Source: Mycobacterium sp. (lineage in GTDB: Bacteria > Actinomycetota > Actinomycetes > Mycobacteriales > Mycobacteriaceae). From it: 7,651 nt of DNA. The notes below the pieces were generated by a model that had not been told where the DNA came from, made no database searches, and worked only from the letters and a program-made list of their open reading frames with translations. A program made the translations under genes and the position numbers. Positions 1 through 5,757 of this stretch are shown one piece after another; position 1 is the first letter of the stretch, and each line of letters starts with the position of its first letter. The stretch spans positions 1 to 7,651 of the forward strand of contig JAFAQO010000614.1 in the NCBI GenBank assembly GCA_019246375.1. The letters are read 5' to 3'.

Positions 1-1528
1 CCGGCACGTAATAGTTAACTGCCGCGTCTTCGCAAACGGCAGCCCCCGCTTCGGAGGCGGCCCATTCGACGATTTGGCCGACAAGGCCCTTGCAGGACCC
101 GCAGCCTTTGCCGGCGCGGGTCGCGTTCATCACCCCGGCCACTGACATCTGGCCGCCTTTGACGCAGTTCACGATTGCGGCTTTGCTAACCCCGTTGCAA
201 TTGCACACTTGGGCGTCGTCGGACAGCTCGGCGGAGCCGGTGGCCGCCTCCGGCGTGCCGATGTCGAACATCAGCGAAACACGTTCGGGCGGCAGTGGGA
301 GCCCACGGTCGAATGCCTGCATCAGGAATGCGACCTTGCTGACGTCACCGACAAGGGTCGCACCCATCAGCTTGCCGTCGCGGACGACGAGGGTCTTGTA
401 CACCCCGTGCTTGGGCTCGACATACTGCACGAATTCGTCGTCGTCGTTTTCCGGGCCCTTCAGGCCCATCGCGGCGACGTCAACGCCAGCAACCTTGAGT
501 TTGGTCGCAGTACGCGAACCATGGTATGCCGCATGGGGATTGGTCCCAGTGAGATGCTCGGCGAGCACGCCGGCCTGCTCCCAGAGCGGTGCGACGAGGC
601 CGTAGACCTGACCGCGGTGTTGCGCGCACTCGCCGACGACGTAAATGTCATCGTCGTCGACCGAACGCATCTGGTCGTCGACGACAATGGCACGCTCGAC
701 GGTCAGTCCGGCGCGTTGCGCCAGGCCGACATTGGGCCGAATGCCGGCCGCCAACACGACCATGTCGCACGGCAATTGGGTGCCGTCGCCGAAGCCGAGC
801 GCGACCGGCAAGCCGCGCTCGCTGAGCACCGACGTCGGCCGCTTCCCGGTGTGCACGGAGATGCCGAGCGCCTCCACCAGCCTGCGGAGGATGGCGCCGG
901 CCTGGTCGTCGAGCTGGGCGTTCATCAGCGTGGGCCCGCTCTGCACGACGCCGGCCTGCAGGCCCCGATTCTGCAGTCCCCGTGCGGCTTCCAGGCCCAG
1001 CAGCCCGCCACCGATGACAAGCGCCCGGGAGCCCTGTTTGGCGAATTCGATCATTTCTGCGCAGTCGTCGAGGGTGCGGAAACCGAACACGCCGGACACC
1101 AGCGTCTTATTGTCGTCTTTCCAGATCCCCTCCATCGGAGGGAAGAACGACCGGCTGCCGGTGGCCAAAATCAGTTTGTCATAACGGATTTTGGTGCCGT
1201 CGTCGGCGTGCACCGTGTGCGCGAACGAGTCGATCCGCACCACCCGCACGCCTGCGCGCAGGTCGATGTTGTTCTGGGTGTACCAGTCCAACGGGTTGAG
1301 GTAGATCTCATCGGCATCGTCGGACCCGGCCAGCACGTTAGACAACAGGATGCGGTTGTAGTTGCCGTACGGTTCGTCGCCGAAGACCGTGATGGCAAAC
1401 CGTTCGTGGCCGCCGCGGGCAATGATCTCCTCCAGCGCGCGCGCACCCGCCATTCCGTTGCCGACCATCACGAGTCGGGCAAGGCCGGTCTGGTGGCCGT
1501 TCGTCGAGGGCTCAGCAAGCAGCGTCAT
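1..1528 (-). CDS. nirB: NirB, NAD(P)H-nitrite reductase large subunit, N-terminal 509 aa (partial at window edge)
   Basis: This is the flavin and electron-entry half of the cytoplasmic assimilatory nitrite reductase, which passes electrons from NAD(P)H through FAD and [2Fe-2S] towards siroheme. Visible elements: FAD-binding GNGMAG at residues 23-28, ATGS at 122-125, NAD(P)-binding GGGLLG at 173-178, a VGECAQH motif near 290, and a BFD-like [2Fe-2S] domain with C442, C444, C476 and C479. The frame is open to base 1 and ends in NYYVP, so the sulfite/nitrite-reductase domains expected of an ~850-aa NirB would lie outside. The ATG at 1528 lies 6 nt after the preceding stop, with a weak GAGG 11 nt upstream. 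It is the third gene of the nitrate operon. The alternative is a NasB-type electron-transfer subunit of nitrate reductase, which has the same N-terminal modules but no siroheme domain; the window cannot separate the two. The FAD/BFD assignment is firm and the NirB name is likely. Confidence 0.85.
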   Translation of the reverse strand, partial: MTLLAEPSTNGHQTGLARLVMVGNGMAGARALEEIIARGGHERFAITVFGDEPYGNYNRILLSNVLAGSDDADEIYLNPLDWYTQNNIDLRAGVRVVRIDSFAHTVHADDGTKIRYDKLILATGSRSFFPPMEGIWKDDNKTLVSGVFGFRTLDDCAEMIEFAKQGSRALVIGGGLLGLEAARGLQNRGLQAGVVQSGPTLMNAQLDDQAGAILRRLVEALGISVHTGKRPTSVLSERGLPVALGFGDGTQLPCDMVVLAAGIRPNVGLAQRAGLTVERAIVVDDQMRSVDDDDIYVVGECAQHRGQVYGLVAPLWEQAGVLAEHLTGTNPHAAYHGSRTATKLKVAGVDVAAMGLKGPENDDDEFVQYVEPKHGVYKTLVVRDGKLMGATLVGDVSKVAFLMQAFDRGLPLPPERVSLMFDIGTPEAATGSAELSDDAQVCNCNGVSKAAIVNCVKGGQMSVAGVMNATRAGKGCGSCKGLVGQIVEWAASEAGAAVCEDAAVNYYVP

Positions 1529-1534
1529 GGCCGG

Positions 1535-1888
1535 CTAGACCTCAACGAGACCGATGTCGATGACGACCGTGCCGCCCAGTCCGTCCGGTGCGGCGACGAA
1601 CACCTCGAGGACGGTGTCGGCGATCAGGTCCTCGACAACCCGAAGCGCCACGTGCACGGCGTCTTTGGCGCCGATCGGGAAGTACCGCATCGGTGCGCCG
1701 TCGCGCATCACGATGACGGTGATCAGCTCCTCGCTGCTGTTGCCCCCGCGGAAATAAACCGGCTGGCTGATCACACCGGCGGGCACGACATAGCGCAGCG
1801 ACGAGTCGAGCAGAAGCGGCGCGTCGTAGCCCTTCCCATCGAATGTGAACGTTCCTTGCAGGAATCGAGGTGTGCTGGCATCACCCAT
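1535..1888 (-). CDS. Uncharacterised 117-aa protein inside the nitrate-reduction operon
   Basis: I do not recognise a family. The protein (MGDASTPRFLQGTF...GLVEV) alternates hydrophobic and polar residues in a way that suggests mostly beta strands. It has no signal peptide, no membrane span and no cysteines, so it holds no obvious metal centre. It is not NirD: NirD is a Rieske-like domain of similar size, and its recognisable sequence features are absent. The ATG at 1888 is preferred over the one at 1897, because the AGGGAG Shine-Dalgarno sits 9 nt before 1888 but abuts 1897. The start overlaps the nitrate reductase stop by 8 bp (ATGGGTGA), and nirB begins 6 nt after its stop, so the three genes look translationally coupled. 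A role in assembly of, or electron transfer between, the nitrate and nitrite reductases is inference from position only. That it is a real gene is well supported by the tight packing and GC-rich third positions. Confidence 0.8.
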   Translation of the reverse strand: MGDASTPRFLQGTFTFDGKGYDAPLLLDSSLRYVVPAGVISQPVYFRGGNSSEELITVIVMRDGAPMRYFPIGAKDAVHVALRVVEDLIADTVLEVFVAAPDGLGGTVVIDIGLVEV

Positions 1889-3992
1889 GCGCCACATCTC
1901 CCTTCATCAGATCGGCGGCATCAGCTCGGGCTACGGCGACCGCGCAGACTTTGAACGACGGCATTCGCGAATATGGGTCCAACACGGAGATGGTCAGCTG
2001 GTTGATGCTTGCCGTACCGCCCCAATGAAACGGGGCGAATACGGTGTCCGGCCGGATGCCACTCACAATGCGCGCCGTCATCACCACCTCGCCCCGACGC
2101 GTCCGCAGCCGAACTTTGTCGCCGGCGCCGACACCGACCAGTCGCGCCAGTGTCGGGTGCAGCTCGACCAGGGGCTCGGGCTCCGCCTCGGCCAGCGCAG
2201 CGACCCGACGTGTCTGGGTGCCGGACTGGTACTGCCGCAACACCCGGCCGGTCGTCAGGTAATACGGGAATTCGTCGTCGGGCAGCTCGGCGGGGGCGGG
2301 TTGCTCGACGGCATGGAAGTGCGCCCGCCGGTCGGGCGTAGGGAAATCCTCGGTAAACATCCGCGCGGTGCTCGGGTATGCCGTCGATGGACACGGCCAG
2401 AAGACGCCTTTTTCGGCGGCGATCCGTTGGTAGTTGATGCCCCGGTAGTCGGCCTTCCCGCCCGCGCTGGCACGGGTCAGCTCGTCGAACACCTCTTCGG
2501 AATCCGACGAAAACCCCTGTGCCCCCAAGCGTTTGGCCAGATCAGCCATCACGTCGAGGTCGCTGCGGACCTCGCCGGGGGACTCGACGGCTTTGCGGCG
2601 CAGGATGACCCGGCCTTCGAGGTTGGTCATGGTGCCCGACTCTTCGGCCCACTGGGCGGTCGGCAACACCACGTCGGCCAGTGCGGCGGTCTCGGACAAG
2701 AAGATATCGGAGACCACCAGGAAGTCCAGATCCTTGATCTTCTCGGCGATGCGAAGCGAGTTCGGCGTGGATACTGCGATGTTGGATGCCATCACCCACA
2801 GCGCCCGCACGCCGCCGGGAGTGCCTATGCCGTCCAGCATTTCGTAGGCCGAGCGCCCCGGCACCGGTAGATCTGCCGGGTCGACACCCCAGACCTTTGC
2901 GACATGGGCGCGGGCGGCCGGGTCGTCGAGTTTGCGGTATCCGGGCAGCTGGTCGCATTTCTGCCCGTGTTCGCGGCCGCCCTGTCCGTTGCCCTGTCCG
3001 GTGATGGTCGCGAAGCCTTGGTATTGGCCGCCGGGTAGCCCGAGTGCCAGGGCGAGATTGATGAACGCCTGGACAGTGTCGGTTCCGCAGCTGTGCTGCT
3101 CGGCGCCGCGCGCGGTAAAGATCATCGCGTGTTCGGCTTTCGCCAGCATTCGGGCCGCGGCTACGAGATCGTTCTCGGGTACGCCGGTGATCCGTTCGAC
3201 GCGGTCCGGCCAGTACAGTCGCACCGCGCGGCGTACAAGTTCGAAATCCGTGGTCCGTGCAGCGATGTACTGCTGGTCTGCCAGCCCTTCCCGGATGATC
3301 ACATTGAGCATGCCGTTGGCGAGCGCCAAATCGGTGCCGGGGACGGGCTGTAAATGCAGCTCGGCGTTGGCGGCTGTGGCGGTGCGCCGTGGGTCGACGA
3401 CAATGTGCTTGGCGCCGCGGGAGCGGCCGTCGTCGAAGAACTGCATAGCGGGCGGCAATGTTTCGGCCGGGTTGCTGCCGACGATGAGCAGGACGTCGGC
3501 GTGCGCGACGTCGGCCAGCGGGAACGGCAACCCACGGTCGACGCCGAACGAGCGGATTGACGCCGCGGCCGCCGAGGACATGCAGAACCGGCCGTTGTAG
3601 TCGATCGCCGACGTCCGCAGCGCCACGCGCGCGAATTTGCCAAATTGATAGGCCTTTTCGTTGGTCAGGCCGCCGCCGCCAAAGCAGCCGACCGCGTCGC
3701 GGCCGTACGCCGTTTGCGTCGTTTGGAAGGCGGCGACGACGCGTTCCAGCGCCTCGTTCCAACTCGCAGCGCGCAGTAGTGCGCCACGCCCGTCGCGAAC
3801 CAACGGCGTGGTGAGCCGATCGGGGTGGCCCAGCAGCTCGGCCGCCGTCCAGCCTTTAGCACACAGCCCACCACGATTGGTCGGAAAGTCGTCCTGTGGT
3901 GTGAGAACCACAGAACCTCCCGACACGTCGAGCTCGATTCCGCATTGCAACGAACAGTACGGGCAGTGCGTCTTCGTCGGCACCGCCGCCAT
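1881..3992 (-). CDS. narB: Assimilatory nitrate reductase catalytic subunit, molybdopterin type (NarB/NasA family)
   Basis: A 703-aa cytoplasmic Mo-bis-MGD enzyme that would reduce nitrate to nitrite. The N-terminal [4Fe-4S] motif is C10, C13, C17 and C44, followed by K46, the conserved electron-relay lysine. C137 in NGRFCMSS is the expected Mo ligand, as in assimilatory and periplasmic nitrate reductases; formate dehydrogenases usually have Sec or Cys in a different context. A GQGNGQGGREHGQKCDQLPG block near 330-350 is typical of NasA/NarB. The MGD-binding domain spans about 575-690, with TGRVL and YQSGTQTRR. There is no twin-arginine signal. It lacks the C-terminal BFD domain of long NasA proteins (~870 aa), so it resembles cyanobacterial NarB in length and must take electrons from a partner, plausibly the NirB-like flavoprotein encoded downstream. 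The ATG at 3992 is the only in-frame start before the first cysteine that follows the upstream stop. It has no clear Shine-Dalgarno but overlaps an upstream frame's TAA as TAATG. The gene symbol is by family resemblance; nasA or nasN would also be used. Confidence 0.93.
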   Translation of the reverse strand: MAAVPTKTHCPYCSLQCGIELDVSGGSVVLTPQDDFPTNRGGLCAKGWTAAELLGHPDRLTTPLVRDGRGALLRAASWNEALERVVAAFQTTQTAYGRDAVGCFGGGGLTNEKAYQFGKFARVALRTSAIDYNGRFCMSSAAAASIRSFGVDRGLPFPLADVAHADVLLIVGSNPAETLPPAMQFFDDGRSRGAKHIVVDPRRTATAANAELHLQPVPGTDLALANGMLNVIIREGLADQQYIAARTTDFELVRRAVRLYWPDRVERITGVPENDLVAAARMLAKAEHAMIFTARGAEQHSCGTDTVQAFINLALALGLPGGQYQGFATITGQGNGQGGREHGQKCDQLPGYRKLDDPAARAHVAKVWGVDPADLPVPGRSAYEMLDGIGTPGGVRALWVMASNIAVSTPNSLRIAEKIKDLDFLVVSDIFLSETAALADVVLPTAQWAEESGTMTNLEGRVILRRKAVESPGEVRSDLDVMADLAKRLGAQGFSSDSEEVFDELTRASAGGKADYRGINYQRIAAEKGVFWPCPSTAYPSTARMFTEDFPTPDRRAHFHAVEQPAPAELPDDEFPYYLTTGRVLRQYQSGTQTRRVAALAEAEPEPLVELHPTLARLVGVGAGDKVRLRTRRGEVVMTARIVSGIRPDTVFAPFHWGGTASINQLTISVLDPYSRMPSFKVCAVAVARADAADLMKGDVAHG

Positions 3993-4060
3993 TAGCCATC
4001 ACCGCTGCGTTGCTGCCGCAGTGGAGGTGTGGTCGCCTCCTTCGTAACGTGACACCTCAC
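3992..4060 (-). CDS. Candidate 22-codon leader ORF coupled to the nitrate reductase start
   Basis: GTG at 4060 opens a 22-codon frame (start RCHVTKEATT) whose TAA at 3994-3992 shares its last A with the nitrate reductase ATG (TAATG). The nitrate reductase start has no Shine-Dalgarno of its own, so re-initiation after this frame would explain its translation. A GGGAG lies about 10 nt before the GTG. A second overlapping frame, ATG 4097 to TGA 3999 (32 codons, with an internal GTG at 4055 preceded by GGAGG), is also open. GC-rich DNA gives short frames by chance, so either may be spurious. Confidence 0.3.
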   Translation of the reverse strand: MRCHVTKEATTPPLRQQRSGDG

Positions 4061-4320
4061 CTCCGATCGACTCCCTGGTCGCGAAGTTACGCGCCATGTG
4101 TTTCGAGGGGATTTCGGCCAATGGTCGGGTCGACTACCGCCGGCTCACATCCGGCAGCGGCCGATGATTTTCCCGGTTCGATTCGCGAATGTTGGATGCC
4201 GCATTGGCAATTGGTCGGTAACGGGGCACCCATTTACTGGTCATAGAGTCGAGTGGCGGGCTGATGAAGTCAGTCCGTTCGGCGCTAGGAAACTGGGCCG
4301 CAGGCTCGATCCCAACTCTG
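3993..4320 (-). promoter_or_regulatory. Leader and promoter region of the nitrate operon
   Basis: These 328 bases separate the end of the integrase from the nitrate reductase start, and both genes read leftward, so the operon promoter should lie here. I see an inverted repeat at 4023-4064, two short leader frames, a minus-strand AAGGAGG at 4042-4036 with no start codon at normal spacing, a GCCGG/CCGGC stem around 4139-4155 and a 10-bp palindrome ATTCGCGAAT at 4181-4190. Tandem GTCAC-GTTAC on the minus strand (4053-4044) resembles half-sites of the GlnR type, but no pair fits the GnnAC-n6-GnnAC spacing exactly. No convincing -35/-10 pair stands out. Confidence 0.5.
4023..4064. repeat. Inverted repeat upstream of the nitrate reductase gene
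   Basis: The arms GGAGGTGTGG (4023-4032) and CCTCACCTCC (4055-4064) pair at 9 of 10 positions with a 22-nt spacer. The spacer contains AAGGAGG and GTCACGTTAC on the minus strand. It could be an operator or, in the transcript, a stem enclosing a ribosome-binding-like sequence. The repeat is visible; its function is not known. Confidence 0.45.
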
Positions 4321-5262
4321 TTAGCCTTCGCCGTTGGCGCAGGACATCCCCCCGAGCAGCACATCACCCGCCGACGCCAGCGCGTCTTCGTAAACGTGAC
4401 CGTAGACCCGCAGGGTCATCGCCGGATCGTGGCCCAGCCACTTCGCCGCCGCAGACACCGTGGTGCCGCTGTCGAGCATCCGCGTTGCGGCGGTGTGCCT
4501 GGTATCGTGCAACCGGATCACCGGCACGCCCGCTGCCGAACAGTGGCGCCGGAATGCCTTGGAGTAGGTCTCGGGCCGAATCGGTGAACCATCCTCGTTG
4601 ACCGCGATGAACCCCGCGTCGATCCAGTGCGTGCCGAGCGCGACCCGTTCGCGCTTCTGTTGTACGTACAGCGTTCGCAACGCGGCCATGACCTCGGCGG
4701 GCATCGGCAGGATGCGCCGGGAGCGTTCGGATTTCGGTTCGCCGGTGGTGGTGCCTGCACCACGCACGACAACGCGGCCCTGGGCGACGCTAACGGTCCC
4801 GGCGTCGAAGTCCACCGCTGACCACGCGAGGCCGAGCACTTCGGAGCGTCGCCAGCCGGCGAGCGTCAGCAGCCAGCATGAATAAAGACGGTCGCTGCGG
4901 ACATGCCCGCGGAACCTATCAGCCTGCTGCGGCGTCCACGTGGACATCTCGCGGTGCTCGATGGCCGGGCGGTCGACAAGTTGGGCGACGTTGCGGGCAA
5001 CGAGACCGCGTTTCATGGCGCTGGTGAGTGCCTGCGACAGGACGGTCAGCATGGCGCAGACGGTCCGGTTACTCACGCCGCCGGGCACTTTCGGACGCAC
5101 GGGTTCGGTCGCCGCTGCAGCGAGGTACCGCGCGCCCTGTGGGCGCAGCACATCACCGGATGACACCAGGCGATCAACTGCTTTGATGCCCGGCTCGCCG
5201 AAGGCAGTCAACAGCTCGGAGTAGCCGGCGCCTTCTGGGCGCCCTCGCAGGTACGCGAGCAC
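4321..5262 (-). CDS. Tyrosine recombinase (phage/island integrase) with an atypical N-terminus
   Basis: The product would catalyse site-specific integration or excision between attP and a tRNA attB. The catalytic domain is complete. Numbered from the GTG at 5262 (313 aa), it has R138 in AGWRRSEV, K177 in TGEPKSERS, H252 and R255 in RLHDTRHT, H278 in WLGHDP, and nucleophile Y287 in RVYGHVY. The last helices of a core-binding domain are recognisable at about 60-100 (NRTVCAMLTVLSQALTSAMK). The usual N-terminal half of that domain is missing. Residues 1-50 instead look like a winged helix-turn-helix: SELLTAFGEPGIKAVDRLV as helices and DVLRPQGARYL as wing. The frame is open back to a GTG at 5496, but that extension reads antisense through the tRNA fragment and repeats, so it is not believed. 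The start at 5262 is tentative. A typical family member is 370-450 aa; this one may be chimeric or decayed at the N-terminus, although no stop or frameshift interrupts it. Confidence 0.85.
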   Translation of the reverse strand: MLAYLRGRPEGAGYSELLTAFGEPGIKAVDRLVSSGDVLRPQGARYLAAAATEPVRPKVPGGVSNRTVCAMLTVLSQALTSAMKRGLVARNVAQLVDRPAIEHREMSTWTPQQADRFRGHVRSDRLYSCWLLTLAGWRRSEVLGLAWSAVDFDAGTVSVAQGRVVVRGAGTTTGEPKSERSRRILPMPAEVMAALRTLYVQQKRERVALGTHWIDAGFIAVNEDGSPIRPETYSKAFRRHCSAAGVPVIRLHDTRHTAATRMLDSGTTVSAAAKWLGHDPAMTLRVYGHVYEDALASAGDVLLGGMSCANGEG

Positions 5263-5283
5263 CTCGTCGGATCGGCGTCCCGT

Positions 5284-5304
5284 TGTGCCAAGAGTGTGCC
5301 AAGA
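5284..5304. repeat. Tandem direct repeat TGTGCCAAGA, 11-bp period
   Basis: TGTGCCAAGA occurs at 5284-5293 and again at 5295-5304, separated by one base, so the copies sit on the same face of the helix. They lie just upstream of the integrase start and about 113 bp from the tRNA-derived core. Integrase arm-type or excisionase sites commonly look like this. That role is inference. Confidence 0.6.
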
Positions 5305-5348
5305 CGGGCAAACACAGCTCGACAATCCGCGGACAGAGTGGACACGAA

Positions 5349-5366
5349 CCCAGCCGCTGAGCTGGG
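5349..5366. repeat. Perfect inverted repeat CCCAGC/GCTGGG
   Basis: Six-base arms at 5349-5354 and 5361-5366 enclose a 6-nt spacer. It lies between the direct repeats and the att core. It could be a recombination-protein site or a small hairpin in transcripts; it has no following T run, so it is not a convincing terminator. Confidence 0.4.
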
Positions 5367-5384
5367 CGTTCCAATACGCTATGG

Positions 5385-5403
5385 CACCGCGTGAAACGCG
5401 GTG
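5385..5403. repeat. Perfect inverted repeat CACCGCG/CGCGGTG next to the att core
   Basis: Seven-base arms at 5385-5391 and 5397-5403 enclose TGAAA. The repeat ends 13 bp before the tRNA-derived core. A transcript would form a strong short hairpin. The position suggests part of the attP arm, but no T run or other landmark fixes a role. Confidence 0.5.
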
Positions 5404-5416
5404 GACGGTCAGGCTC

Positions 5417-5461
5417 GGTTTTACACACCAGCGGTCGGCGGTTCGATCCCGTCCGCGCCCA
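5417..5461 (+). other. tRNA-Val(UAC) 3' fragment, probable att core of the integrated element
   Basis: The sequence reads as the 3' part of a tRNA. It has anticodon loop TTTACAC (5420-5426, anticodon TAC at 5422-5424), 3' anticodon stem ACCAG, five-base variable loop CGGTC, T stem GGCGG/CCGTC around loop TTCGATC (5442-5448), 3' acceptor strand CGCGCCC (5454-5460) and discriminator A at 5461, as expected for valine. CCA is not encoded. The 5' half is absent: the bases before GGT do not complete the anticodon stem, there is no D arm (TAGCTCAG-like), and no GGGCGCG lies at the right distance. It is therefore a truncated duplicate, typical of attR when an element inserts into a tRNA 3' end. An intact tRNA-Val(UAC) must exist elsewhere, by prediction to the left. 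Confidence 0.75.
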
Positions 5462-5462
5462 C

Positions 5463-5757
5463 TGCCTGTGGCCGATGCTGCAGATCCAAGGGGCACTTTT
5501 TAGAGATTAGTCGCAGGCCCCATGCATGGCAGAAATTCGCCGACCTTGCCGGTTAATGACCTGGCCTGGTTGATGCGAAGCTTTCCCATGGTCCTGGCGG
5601 CTTTCGCAGCCGTCCGAGACCCGATCACGCGGTTCACCGAGCACGGCTTCAAAGAAGAATCAGGGGCGTTTAGCGGTAACCTCGAAAGTTTTTACGCACC
5701 GGCTGACTGAAGCGCAAAGTCAAGCGCGGTCGCGCAGTGATTGCACGAATGCGTCAG
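5463..5757. other. Flank between the att core and the small leftward gene
   Basis: Apart from the doubtful 62-aa frame I see no gene here, no second copy of the tRNA fragment and no strong hairpin. GGGCACTTTTTAG at 5491-5503 has a five-T run but only a poor stem before it. By tRNA polarity this should be chromosomal DNA outside the element. Confidence 0.35.
5522..5710 (+). CDS. Doubtful 62-aa hypothetical ORF just beyond the att site
   Basis: The frame MHGRNSPTLPVNDLAWL...NLESFYAPAD runs from ATG 5522 to TGA 5710. It has one moderately hydrophobic stretch (residues 14-32) and no recognised family. Third-position GC is only moderate, and no Shine-Dalgarno precedes the ATG. It could be a gene remnant at the element border or chance. 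A T run at 5497-5501 lies upstream. Confidence 0.25.
   Translation: MHGRNSPTLPVNDLAWLMRSFPMVLAAFAAVRDPITRFTEHGFKEESGAFSGNLESFYAPAD

Larger units (their letters stand above)
4321..5461. mobile_element. Terminal segment of a tRNA-Val-targeted integrative element
   Basis: The segment combines an integrase gene, a cluster of direct and inverted repeats, and a truncated 3' copy of tRNA-Val. This is the usual end structure of a prophage or genomic island integrated in a tRNA gene. The tRNA fragment points rightward and lacks a 5' half, so it should be the end distal to the intact tRNA, which places the element body to the left. Its left end is not in this window, so the coordinates give only the part that can be defended. 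No phage structural, conjugation or excisionase gene is seen. Confidence 0.55.

Noticed and set aside
1535..1888. Assignment of the 117-aa gene as NirD
   Set aside because: The size and position suggest it, but none of the recognisable NirD/Rieske-like sequence features are present.
209..1954. A 581-codon open frame on the plus strand
   Set aside because: It is antisense to nirB and the 117-aa gene. The minus-strand frame has clear FAD, NAD and [2Fe-2S] motifs, while this one shows no family signature. Long shadow frames are usual in GC-rich coding DNA.
1845..3600. Plus-strand frames of 222-341 codons opposite the nitrate reductase
   Set aside because: They are antisense to a full-length enzyme with intact cofactor motifs and are low-complexity, Arg/Pro/Ala-rich translations.
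2542..3762. A 406-codon minus-strand frame within the nitrate reductase gene
   Set aside because: It is an arginine-rich out-of-frame translation of the same coding region.
1963..4190. The palindrome ATTCGCGAAT occurring twice (1963-1972 and 4181-4190) as a paired operator
   Set aside because: One copy is inside the nitrate reductase coding region 2.2 kb away. Two copies of a 10-mer is weak evidence of function.
5364..5461. A complete tRNA gene, using GGGCG at 5364 as the 5' acceptor strand
   Set aside because: The span would be 98 nt, the acceptor pairing fails at its last positions, there is no D arm, and the anticodon stem has a mismatch. Only the 3' part is tRNA-like.
5263..5496. N-terminal extension of the integrase to a GTG at 5496
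   Set aside because: The added 78 residues are the antisense reading of the tRNA-Val fragment and the att repeats (GRGRDRTADRW type), which is a known annotation artefact at tRNA att sites.
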